Assembly: GCA_017452565.1 (NCBI GenBank)
Contig: JAFTMF010000180.1
Span: 1-13,114, forward strand
Length of the DNA: 13,114 nt
Reading direction: 5' to 3'
Source of the DNA: Clostridia bacterium
Lineage (GTDB): Bacteria; Bacillota; Clostridia; Oscillospirales; CAG-272
The notes under the pieces were generated by a model. The model was not told where the DNA came from. It worked only from the letters and a program-made list of their open reading frames with translations, and made no database searches. The position numbers were made by a program, and so were the translations under genes. Shown here one piece after another: positions 1 through 6,717 of this stretch (positions within the stretch are counted from its first letter, which is position 1; every line of letters starts with the position of its first letter).

Positions 1-36
1 AAGGCATCCGAGAGATATAATGTCATACGTATTTGA
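1..36 (+). CDS. Possible 3' end of an upstream gene (partial)
   Basis: Frame 1 is open from the window edge and reads KASERYNVIRI before a TGA at 34-36. The other two forward frames look less protein-like. In many Clostridia the gene before gyrB is recF or a small DUF370/RemB-type gene, but eleven residues are too few to identify it. A perfect TATAAT lies inside this stretch, so it may instead be promoter DNA. Confidence 0.25.
   Translation, partial: KASERYNVIRI
16..21 (+). promoter_or_regulatory. Candidate -10 hexamer upstream of gyrB
   Basis: TATAAT matches the sigma-A -10 consensus exactly and lies 129 bases upstream of the SD-predicted gyrB start. The matching -35 element would fall just outside the window, so only half of the promoter can be judged. 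It overlaps the putative end of the upstream frame. Confidence 0.3.
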
Positions 37-51
37 AATTACCCATAAGAA

Positions 52-2058
52 TTGTTGCAAAATTGCATAGCAATTTTGCCCAATAGAAGTTTTTGGGAGG
101 TTTGGAACCCTTTTTTCAAAAAGGGTTCCAAGACAGGAGATAACAGGGAAAATAAGAAAACGACGTATGATGAAAATCAGATACAGGTGTTGGAAGGACT
201 GGAAGCGGTTCGGAAGAGACCGGGTATGTACATCGGATCTACCTCGATCCGCGGTCTGCACCATCTGGTTTACGAAATCGTAGACAACTCTATCGACGAG
301 GCGCTGGCGGGCGAGTGTAGCGAGATTATCGTGACTCTGCATAAAGACGGCAGCTGCTCGGTACAAGATAACGGACGCGGTATTCCTACCGCTATGCACC
401 AAAAAATGGGCATCCCTACCCCCGAGGTAGTCTTTACCGTCCTCCACGCAGGCGGTAAATTCGGCGGCGACGGCTACGCCATTTCCGGCGGTCTCCACGG
501 TGTAGGCGCATCGGTAGTAAACGCTCTGTCCGAATGGCTCACCTACGAGGACGCCAGAGACGGCGAGAAGTTCTCGGAAACCTTCCAGAGAGGCAAAGTC
601 ACCGAGCCCTTCCATTCCCTTGGTAAAACCGAGGATCACGGATTGTACGTCCGTTTTATGCCCGATAAAGAGGTTTTCGAAGAGACTTACTTTGACTATA
701 CCACTCTGCTGAATCGTCTTCGTGAGCAAGCATTCCTGAACGCAGGCGTTCGGATCGTCTTCAGAGACGAGCGCGAGGAAGAAATCGTGGAGAATATCCT
801 CCACTATGAGGGCGGTATCGTCTCCTTCGTAGAGCATCTCAACGCCATCAAGCACTGCGAGCTGGTGCATCCTCAGGTCATTTACGTAAAAGGCAAGAAG
901 GGGGATACCACCGCTGAAATCGCTATCCAGTATAACGATACTTATAACGAAACGCTGATGACCTTCGCCAACAACATCCATACCATGGAAGGCGGTATGC
1001 ACGAGACAGGCTTTAAGTCGGCGCTGTCTAAGGTGCTGAACAATTACGGTCAGAAGCTGGGCATCCTCAAGGGCGACGATAAGCTCTCGGGCGAGGACGT
1101 CCGTGAGGGCATCTGTGCCGTGGTATCGGTGAAGCTGAGAGAAGCACAGTTCGAGGGTCAGACCAAGACTAAGCTGGGCAACTCCGAAATCCGTACTTTC
1201 GTGGATCAGATGCTTACCGAAAAGCTCACCGAGTTCATGGAAGAGAATCCCGCCGTGTGCAAAGCCATCTTGGAAAAGGCGCAGGCGGCCTCCAGAGCCC
1301 GTGAAGCCGCCCGTAAGGCAAGAGAGCTCACCCGCCGTAAAGGCGCGCTGGAGGGCGCAGGACTCCCCGGTAAGCTGTGGGACTGTCAAGAGAAGTCGGC
1401 AGAAGTGACCGAGCTCTTCCTGGTCGAGGGTAACTCCGCAGGCGGCTCCGCCAAGGATGGACGTGACTCCAAGTATCAGGCGATCCTGCCTCTGAGAGGT
1501 AAGGTACTGAACGTAGAAAAATCCCGTTTGGATAAGGTCTACTCCAATACACAGCTGATTCCCATTATCCAGTCCATCGGATGTGGAATCGGAAGTGATC
1601 TGGATATGGCAAAGCTCCGCTATGGTAAGATCATTCTGATGGCCGATGCCGACGTAGACGGTGCACACATTCAGGTACTGCTCCTCACCTTCTTCTATCG
1701 CCATATGAAGCAGCTGATCGAAGAAGGACACGTATATCTGGCACAGCCCCCTCTGTTCAAGGTTCACAAGGGTAAGCAGGTGCGCTACGCCTTCTCCGAC
1801 GAGGAGCGAGACTTCTATATCAAAGAGCTGGGCGAAAAGAACGTAGAAGCCGAGCGATATAAAGGTCTTGGTGAGATGGACCCCGAGCAGCTTTGGGAAA
1901 CCACTATGAATCCCGAAACCAGAACGTTGCTGCGTGTGACCATTGAGGACGCTATGCAGTGCGACGAGGTCTTCTCCCTACTCATGGGCGAAAAGGTTGA
2001 ACCCCGCCGGGAATTCATCGAGAAAAACGCAACCTACGTCACCAATCTGGACGTATAA
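52..2058 (+). CDS. gyrB: DNA gyrase subunit B
   Basis: This is the ATPase subunit of gyrase, which with GyrA introduces negative supercoils. The conserved body begins at YDENQIQVLEGLEAVRKRPG. It contains the GHKL ATPase residues (IVDNSIDEA, DNGRGIP, GGLHGVGASVVNALS), the QTKTKLGNSE loop, the Toprim segment (EGNSAGGSAK, PLRGK, ADADVDG) and the family ending EPRREFIEKNATYV. The length fits a compact Gram-positive GyrB with no insertions. The true start is uncertain. TTG at 52 is the first legal start, but it would translate the palindromic repeat. An SD (AGGAG, 135-139) points to codon 145, which is AGG; one base change to ATG would give MENKKTTYDENQIQV, a normal GyrB N-terminus. I therefore think residues 1-31 of this frame are not real. 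Two oddities are EGNSAGG in place of EGDSAGG, and HIQVLLLTFF, which is more usual in ParE. Confidence 0.95.
   Translation: MLQNCIAILPNRSFWEVWNPFFKKGSKTGDNRENKKTTYDENQIQVLEGLEAVRKRPGMYIGSTSIRGLHHLVYEIVDNSIDEALAGECSEIIVTLHKDGSCSVQDNGRGIPTAMHQKMGIPTPEVVFTVLHAGGKFGGDGYAISGGLHGVGASVVNALSEWLTYEDARDGEKFSETFQRGKVTEPFHSLGKTEDHGLYVRFMPDKEVFEETYFDYTTLLNRLREQAFLNAGVRIVFRDEREEEIVENILHYEGGIVSFVEHLNAIKHCELVHPQVIYVKGKKGDTTAEIAIQYNDTYNETLMTFANNIHTMEGGMHETGFKSALSKVLNNYGQKLGILKGDDKLSGEDVREGICAVVSVKLREAQFEGQTKTKLGNSEIRTFVDQMLTEKLTEFMEENPAVCKAILEKAQAASRAREAARKARELTRRKGALEGAGLPGKLWDCQEKSAEVTELFLVEGNSAGGSAKDGRDSKYQAILPLRGKVLNVEKSRLDKVYSNTQLIPIIQSIGCGIGSDLDMAKLRYGKIILMADADVDGAHIQVLLLTFFYRHMKQLIEEGHVYLAQPPLFKVHKGKQVRYAFSDEERDFYIKELGEKNVEAERYKGLGEMDPEQLWETTMNPETRTLLRVTIEDAMQCDEVFSLLMGEKVEPRREFIEKNATYVTNLDV
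58..132 (+). repeat. Palindromic leader repeat, copy 1 (gyrB)
   Basis: The unit holds two hairpins: CAAAATTGC/GCAATTTTG (58-66 with 70-78) around ATA, and TGGAACCCTTTTT/AAAAAGGGTTCCA (103-115 with 118-130) around a TC turn. Between them lies AAGTTTTTGGGAGG (87-100). The same arrangement recurs before recA at 6641-6717. The stem sequences differ between copies (AACCC versus GGAAC) but stay self-complementary, which indicates selection for structure or a mobile palindromic family. By chance it is open in the gyrB frame. Confidence 0.75.
135..147 (+). promoter_or_regulatory. gyrB Shine-Dalgarno site facing an AGG codon
   Basis: AGGAG (135-139) is followed five bases later by AGG (145-147), in frame with gyrB and exactly where an ATG would be expected. 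No ATG, GTG or TTG lies in frame between codon 76 and the conserved gyrB sequence; the next possible starts (GTG 187, ATG 223) would remove conserved residues. Confidence 0.6.
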
Positions 2059-2104
2059 TCAATTTCACTTTTTTCGAAAAACTGTTGAAAATCGAAATCA
2101 TTCA

Positions 2105-2420
2105 CAATAAACAGCTGATTTTTCCACAGTCTGTGAAAAACTATGTGGAAAAGTATAAAAAAGTTTGTGGGATGCGGTGGAAATCCACTGAGTTTTCACC
2201 CGATTGTGGATTTCTGTGGAAAACTCAGTTTTTCCCAATCCATCGGACTTTTTGATAAATTGGAAGAGTGAAAAATCCCTAGTTCCCACACCGAAAAATG
2301 CTGTGGAGACAGCTTGTCTGTGGATTGTGGAAAAGCATCCCCATACTATGGAAAAACTGCGGAAAAGTGATTTTTCTGTCAGATTTTGCACCCCGAACTG
2401 CTTGAGATTGTGGAGAAATC
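2105..2420. other. DnaA-box cluster, candidate origin or DnaA-control region
   Basis: The 364-bp gap after gyrB holds no convincing gene before position 2423. It has four exact copies of the nonamer TTTTCCACA: one forward (2120-2128) and three reversed as TGTGGAAAA (2144-2152, 2215-2223, 2326-2334). Near matches are TGTGAAAAA (2132), TGTGGATTT (2205), TGTGGATTG (2319), TATGGAAAA (2347), TGCGGAAAA (2358) and TGTGGAGAA (2409). The nonamer is one base from the classical DnaA box TTATCCACA; no exact classical box was seen. Two sites are spaced about one helical turn apart (2205 and 2215). An A/T-rich run at 2153-2166 could contribute to unwinding. Proximity to gyrB and gyrA fits origin regions of many bacteria. 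Origin function is inference; DnaA titration or promoter control are alternatives. Confidence 0.65.
2187..2229. repeat. Inverted repeat enclosing two DnaA-like boxes
   Basis: ACTGAGTTTTC (2187-2197) and GAAAACTCAGT (2219-2229) are perfect 11-bp inverted arms. The space between them holds TGTGGATTT, and TGTGGAAAA overlaps the right arm. No T-run follows directly, so it is not a typical terminator. It may form a cruciform or simply organise protein sites. Confidence 0.55.
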
Positions 2421-2422
2421 AT

Positions 2423-2602
2423 ATGAAAGAATCAACGAAAAATCTCATCCGGCTTGCAGCACTGACCGTTTGCCTGCTCCCCTATCGAATGAAACGGGAG
2501 AGCGAAAAGACGGTGTTCAAATCGCTGCTGTTGGAATACACTTGGAATACAAACGAAACTCCCCCGCTGTCTATTCAGCGGAATCGGGAATCATCTAATT
2601 AA
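2423..2602 (+). CDS. Small predicted protein with a hydrophobic segment (59 aa)
   Basis: I do not recognise this as a named family. The frame starts at ATG 2423 behind a fair SD (GGAG, 2412-2415, seven bases upstream) and ends 21 bases before the next gene, beside that gene's SD. Residues 7-20 are hydrophobic (LIRLAALTVCLLP) and are followed by a basic, strand-like stretch (YRMKRESEKTVFKSLLLEYTW). This layout resembles the N-terminus of the downstream 273-aa protein (VGLAAAASVIPLKVEK, then GKKTVRISSLTWKAEYT), so the two may share a domain. Against it: the ORF is short, overlaps the edge of the DnaA-box region and has a Thr/Asn/Arg-rich tail. A longer in-frame start at 2204 would translate the boxes and is unlikely. 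Confidence 0.45.
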   Translation: MKESTKNLIRLAALTVCLLPYRMKRESEKTVFKSLLLEYTWNTNETPPLSIQRNRESSN

Positions 2603-2623
2603 TTTGAATCAGGAGGATTTATT

Positions 2624-3445
2624 ATGAAATTGTTCAAAGCTTTGGTAGGTCTTGCCGCTGCTGCTTCGGTTATTCCGTTGAAGGTTGAAAAGGTAGAAGA
2701 AGACGGCAAGAAAACTGTTCGTATCAGCTCTCTGACTTGGAAGGCTGAATATACCTCTGCCACCGAAGAGGATGACGCAACCCTTAACGTCGATCTGATG
2801 GGCGGTCTGAAGGAAATCGTGAAGAAAAAGGAAAAGCCCGTAGAGGAAGAAAAGGTTGAAGAAGCATCTGAAGAAGGTGATTCCGATTCCTTGGACGATC
2901 TGTTTATTATAGAGGAAGCAGAGTATGATCCTGACGAATTGATCGACCCTCCCGTGGAATTCGATCTTGCAGACAGAGTATCCGGCGGCGGTATTCGCTG
3001 GGCAGATCTGGAAATCTCCGATTTTATCGACGTTGATGATGACGAAGATGATGACGTGGAAGAAGAAACCGTAAGCGAGATGACCGAAGAAGAGATGAAG
3101 TCTCTGGCAGAGCAGATGTCTGTTGTTTGGGACGATATGGATAAGCTCTTTACTTCCGCTATCGATTACGTGGTATCCTTTGGTAAGGCTTCTACCTCTA
3201 TGCTTCAGAGAAAGCTGACTATCGGTTATGGCAGAGCTGCCAAGATCATCGACAATATGACGAAGTTCAAGATCGTTACTATGCCCAACGGCGCAAAGCC
3301 CCGTGACGTACTGATCACTGTTGAGCAGTGGGAGCAGATTAAGCGTCTGATGAAAAAATCCGATGCTAAGTCCGAAGAAGAGCCTGTAGAAGAGCCTGTT
3401 GTAGAAGCAGAGCCCGCAGTTGAGAGCGAAACCGAAACCGAGTAA
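2624..3445 (+). CDS. Stand-alone FtsK-gamma domain protein with acidic linker
   Basis: Start ATG 2624 has a strong SD (AGGAGG, 2611-2616). Residues 1-18 form a short hydrophobic segment after MKLFK, possibly a membrane anchor; there is no lipobox cysteine. Residues 20-45 look strand-forming (VRISSLTWKAEYT). Residues 68-165 are strongly acidic and probably disordered (DVDDDEDDDVEEE). Residues 170-243 match the winged-helix gamma domain of FtsK/SpoIIIE translocases: AIDYVVSFGKASTSMLQRKL, IGYGRAAKIIDNM and KPRDVLITVEQW correspond to the family pattern of KASTSLLQRR, IGYNRAARIID and KPREVL. A second acidic tail ends the protein. There is no Walker motif or motor, so this is not FtsK. In FtsK the domain reads polar octamers that direct translocation. 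Here, between the gyrase genes and next to a DnaA-box cluster, a DNA-binding role in chromosome organisation or origin positioning is plausible but unproven. Confidence 0.85.
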   Translation: MKLFKALVGLAAAASVIPLKVEKVEEDGKKTVRISSLTWKAEYTSATEEDDATLNVDLMGGLKEIVKKKEKPVEEEKVEEASEEGDSDSLDDLFIIEEAEYDPDELIDPPVEFDLADRVSGGGIRWADLEISDFIDVDDDEDDDVEEETVSEMTEEEMKSLAEQMSVVWDDMDKLFTSAIDYVVSFGKASTSMLQRKLTIGYGRAAKIIDNMTKFKIVTMPNGAKPRDVLITVEQWEQIKRLMKKSDAKSEEEPVEEPVVEAEPAVESETETE

Positions 3446-3487
3446 CCGTTTTTGGCTACCGAATGAGAATTCGAAAGGATATTTCGA

Positions 3488-6016
3488 TTGATAATGGAAA
3501 CCAAAGAAAATTACGAATTTAAAGATCAAAAAATACTGGACGTGCAGATGGAGAAGGAGGTCAAAAAATCCTTCATCAACTATGCAATGTCGGTTATTGT
3601 CAGCCGAGCTTTGCCCGACGTTCGCGACGGTCTGAAGCCGGTTCACAGACGTATCCTCTACGCAATGTACGAGGACCATCTGACTTATAATCAGCCCTTC
3701 CGTAAATCGGCGACTACCGTCGGTAACGTGCTGGGCCGCTATCACCCCCACGGTGACGCATCGGTTTACGATGCAATGGTTCGTCTGGCGCAGGATTTTA
3801 ATATGCGCTATACGCTGGTAGAAGGTCACGGTAACTTCGGTAATATCGACGGCGACCAAGCCGCTGCTTACCGTTATACCGAGGCAAGACTGAGCAAAAT
3901 CGCAGACGAAATGCTCACCGATATTGAAAAAGAAGTTGTAGACTTCTCCCCAAACTTCGATAATAAGCTCCGTGAGCCCGACGTGCTCCCCGCCCGCTTC
4001 CCCAACCTCTTGGTGAACGGTTCTATGGGTATTGCCGTTGGTATGGCTACCTATATTCCTCCCCACAATCTGGGCGAGGTTGTGGACGGTACCATCTACC
4101 TGATGGATCATCCCGAAGCAGAGGTGCAGGAGCTGATGCAGTTTATTAAAGGTCCCGATTTCCCCACAGCCGCTACTATTTGCGGTACCTCCGGTATTAT
4201 CGAGGCTTACGCTACCGGCCGCGGACGGATTCCCGTTCGTGCCAAAGCTGAGGTGGAGGAAAACAAGAATCGGATCGTCATCACCGAGATTCCCTACGGT
4301 GTCAACAAGGCAATGATGGTCGAGGCAATGGCCAACTGCGTCAAGGAGAAGAAAATCGAAGGCATTACCGCTCTCCGTGACGAATCGGGCAGAGCAGGTC
4401 TGCGCGTAGTCGTTGAGTACCGCAAAGATGCCAACGGTGCGGTAATCCTCAACCAGCTGTATAAGTACACCCAGCTGCAGGATACCTGCGCGGTGAATAT
4501 GCTGGCCATCGTGGGCGGCGTTCCTAAGGTACTGACTCTGAAGGAAGTGCTCACCCATTACATTACTCACCAGCAAGAGGTTGTGGTTCGCAGAGTCAAG
4601 TTCGATCTGGACAAAGCCAAGAAAGAAATGCACATCTTCGAGGGCTTCAAGATTGCGCTGGACAATATTGATAAGGTAATCTCCATCATCCGTGCTTCCG
4701 CTAACGTCAGCGAGGCGAAGGTGAACCTGATGAACGCCTTCCGTCCCGAAGATCTCATTGATAAATTCACCGAACTGGGCGATTACGAATCGGTAGGCAA
4801 GGGACTTTCCGAGGCGCAGGCAACTGCTATCGTAGAAATGACCTTGGGCAGACTCTCCGGTTTGGAACGGGACAAGATCGAGGACCGTCTCTTGAAGCTG
4901 GCAGAGCAGGTGAAGGATCTTACCGTTATTTTGGGCGATCCCGCCAGAATCAACGGTATTATCAAGGAAGATCTGACCAATATCAAGAACAAGTACGGCG
5001 ATGCCCGCCGCACCGTGATTGAGCCTATGGAAGACGAGATCATTTTGGAAGATCTCATTGACCGTCACACCTGCGTCATTACTATGACCCACAGCGGCTA
5101 CATCAAGCGGCAGAACAGCGATGCTTACTCCGCTCAGAGAAGAGGCGGTAAGGGGATTATCGGTATGACCACCAAGGAAGAGGATTTTGTGGAACAGGTG
5201 ATTGCAGTGGATACCCACTCTCATCTGATGCTCTTCACCAATGCGGGCAAGGTTTACACCATCAAGGCATACAGAATTCCCGAAGCGGGCAGAACCGCCA
5301 AGGGATCCAATATCGTTAACCTGCTGGAAATGGGCGAGGATGAAAAGATCACCGCTATGATCAGCGTGCCCGATTTCGATGAGAACGAGTATCTCCTCTT
5401 TGTCACCAAAAACGGTACCGTGAAGCGTACTTCGCTGGCGGAATTTGCCATCCAGCGAAAGGGCGGCAAGATTGCTCTGTCTCTGGACGAGGGCGACGAG
5501 CTGGTTTACGTGCGTCACACCACCGGCTCCGATCACGTGATCATTGCAACCCGTGGCGGTAACGCCATCCGCTTCGACGAGCAGGATGCCCGTCCTATGG
5601 GCAGAACCGCACGCGGCGTGCGTGGTATCAAGCTGGAGGACGGCGACTCTGTTGCAGGCGTTACGCTGGTAGAAGAAGGAAAGACGTTGTGCACCATCAC
5701 CGAGCGTGGATTCGGTAAGCGTACCGCATTCGATGAGTTCACCTGCCACAACCGTGGCGGTAAGGGTGTCATCTGCCATAACATCGGTGACCGTACCGGT
5801 GCACTGGCAGGCATTGCCACCGTTGCCGAGGATGACGATCTGATGATGATTACCAGCACCGGCACGATGATCCGTGTAAATGCAGGCGATCTGTCTCAGT
5901 ACGGACGTTCCGCCGCAGGCGTGATCGTGATGCGTCTGGACGAGGGCAGCTACGTGGTGAACTTTGCCAAGGTAGAAAAGCAGGACGAGGAAGAGTCCGC
6001 GGAGGAACAGGCGTGA
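3488..6016 (+). CDS. gyrA: DNA gyrase subunit A
   Basis: This is the DNA cleavage and religation subunit of gyrase, working as A2B2 with GyrB. The N-terminal breakage-reunion domain shows KSFINYAMSVIVSRALPDVRDGLKPVHRRI, the HPHGD motif and RYTEARL with the catalytic Tyr at residue 130 of this frame (codon 3875). The GyrA-box QRRGGKG (residues 550-556, from 5135) marks it as gyrase rather than topoisomerase IV, and the C-terminal blades follow (QRKGGK, NRGGKGV). At 842 residues it is of normal length, with an acidic tail. TTG 3488 sits 8 bases from the SD AAAGGA (3474-3479), whereas ATG 3494 is 14 bases away, so TTG is slightly preferred; the difference is two residues. The residue at E. coli position 83 is Ala. 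The gene follows the FtsK-gamma gene by 42 bases and overlaps the lipoprotein gene by 4. Confidence 0.96.
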   Translation: MIMETKENYEFKDQKILDVQMEKEVKKSFINYAMSVIVSRALPDVRDGLKPVHRRILYAMYEDHLTYNQPFRKSATTVGNVLGRYHPHGDASVYDAMVRLAQDFNMRYTLVEGHGNFGNIDGDQAAAYRYTEARLSKIADEMLTDIEKEVVDFSPNFDNKLREPDVLPARFPNLLVNGSMGIAVGMATYIPPHNLGEVVDGTIYLMDHPEAEVQELMQFIKGPDFPTAATICGTSGIIEAYATGRGRIPVRAKAEVEENKNRIVITEIPYGVNKAMMVEAMANCVKEKKIEGITALRDESGRAGLRVVVEYRKDANGAVILNQLYKYTQLQDTCAVNMLAIVGGVPKVLTLKEVLTHYITHQQEVVVRRVKFDLDKAKKEMHIFEGFKIALDNIDKVISIIRASANVSEAKVNLMNAFRPEDLIDKFTELGDYESVGKGLSEAQATAIVEMTLGRLSGLERDKIEDRLLKLAEQVKDLTVILGDPARINGIIKEDLTNIKNKYGDARRTVIEPMEDEIILEDLIDRHTCVITMTHSGYIKRQNSDAYSAQRRGGKGIIGMTTKEEDFVEQVIAVDTHSHLMLFTNAGKVYTIKAYRIPEAGRTAKGSNIVNLLEMGEDEKITAMISVPDFDENEYLLFVTKNGTVKRTSLAEFAIQRKGGKIALSLDEGDELVYVRHTTGSDHVIIATRGGNAIRFDEQDARPMGRTARGVRGIKLEDGDSVAGVTLVEEGKTLCTITERGFGKRTAFDEFTCHNRGGKGVICHNIGDRTGALAGIATVAEDDDLMMITSTGTMIRVNAGDLSQYGRSAAGVIVMRLDEGSYVVNFAKVEKQDEEESAEEQA

Positions 6017-6618
6017 AGAAAATTGCAGCCGTTATCCTGACACTGACTGCATTGCTTACTGTCTTTACGGGATGTAAAGGTCCCATTACCGATGCACAGG
6101 CTGTGGAAATCCTCACTCCTCTCTTGGAGAAGGATGCTCAGCTGAACCTATACATTTGGGGAGACGGATTCACCACCCGGGACGATCCCGGTGAGGATTC
6201 CAACGTGATCGAAACCTGCAAATACTATCGGGTCAGTGAGGATGCGCCCTATCATAGCGTAGCAGAGCTGAAAGCGGCCATTGAGGAAGTGTACAGCCAG
6301 CAGTTGGTGCCTTCCATCTACGCTTATGCATTTGAAAACAATAACGAAACTATGGCACGCTTCTGCGATTTCAAGCAAAACGATCAAGTTGCCGATCTGC
6401 AGATCGACGTGACATTAAATCATCCGCCTTACGAGCTGGCTACCGTATTCTATCCCTCTACTGCCGTTGTGAAACGCTCTACCACAACTATTATGGAAGT
6501 GGAAGTGGAATTTTCCAACGGTGAGGGCGGCGAGCGGCAGACGGCTACCCTGCGCCTGCTCAAGCAGAACGACGTCTGGAAGCTGGACACCCACACGTGG
6601 GCTGGAAAAGTGGCATAA
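6013..6618 (+). CDS. Predicted lipoprotein overlapping gyrA
   Basis: The start is GTG 6013, overlapping the gyrA stop as GTGA. Its SD GGAGG (6001-6005) lies inside gyrA, so translation is probably coupled. The N-terminus is a lipoprotein signal: MKK, a hydrophobic stretch, then the lipobox FTGC with the modified Cys at residue 21. The mature part of about 180 residues has alternating features (ILTPLLEKDAQLNLYIWGDG, YHSVAELKAAIEEVYS, DVWKLDTHTW). I associate this style with uncharacterised secreted lipoproteins of Clostridia but cannot name a family. It would be anchored to the outer face of the membrane. Its link with gyrase is probably only transcriptional. Confidence 0.8.
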   Translation: MKKIAAVILTLTALLTVFTGCKGPITDAQAVEILTPLLEKDAQLNLYIWGDGFTTRDDPGEDSNVIETCKYYRVSEDAPYHSVAELKAAIEEVYSQQLVPSIYAYAFENNNETMARFCDFKQNDQVADLQIDVTLNHPPYELATVFYPSTAVVKRSTTTIMEVEVEFSNGEGGERQTATLRLLKQNDVWKLDTHTWAGKVA

Positions 6619-6640
6619 AGATAATCAATATTAATACCCC

Positions 6641-6717
6641 GAAAATTGCGAAGCAATTTTCTTAAGAAAAGTTTTTGAGGAGGTTTGGAGGAACTTTTTT
6701 CAAAAAGTTCCTCCAAG
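6641..6717 (+). repeat. Palindromic leader repeat, copy 2 (recA)
   Basis: Hairpin one is GAAAATTGC/GCAATTTTC (6641-6649 with 6653-6661, loop GAA). Hairpin two is TGGAGGAACTTTTT/AAAAAGTTCCTCCA (6686-6699 with 6702-6715), extended by one more T-A pair. AAAAGTTTTTGAGGAGG (6667-6683) lies between them. The design matches the gyrB leader, with compensating stem changes. It ends only a few bases before the recA ATG, so it must lie in the 5' untranslated region if transcribed. Confidence 0.75.

Noticed and set aside
104..130. Hairpin with T-run before gyrB as a transcription terminator
   Set aside because: The T-run is within the stem, not after it, and a near-identical design sits directly before the recA start, so a leader or repeat role is more likely.
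2204..2422. Upstream extension of the 59-codon ORF
   Set aside because: It would translate the DnaA-box cluster; no SD precedes the start, and the ATG at 2423 has its own.
3131..3352. Truncated ftsK pseudogene
   Set aside because: The frame is intact, has its own strong SD, a hydrophobic N-terminus and acidic linkers, and no remnant of motor motifs upstream.
2609..5779. 1056-codon antisense open frame opposite the FtsK-gamma gene and gyrA
   Set aside because: It is a shadow of two strongly supported genes, arising from codon bias. Its protein has no recognisable domain and a low-complexity appearance.
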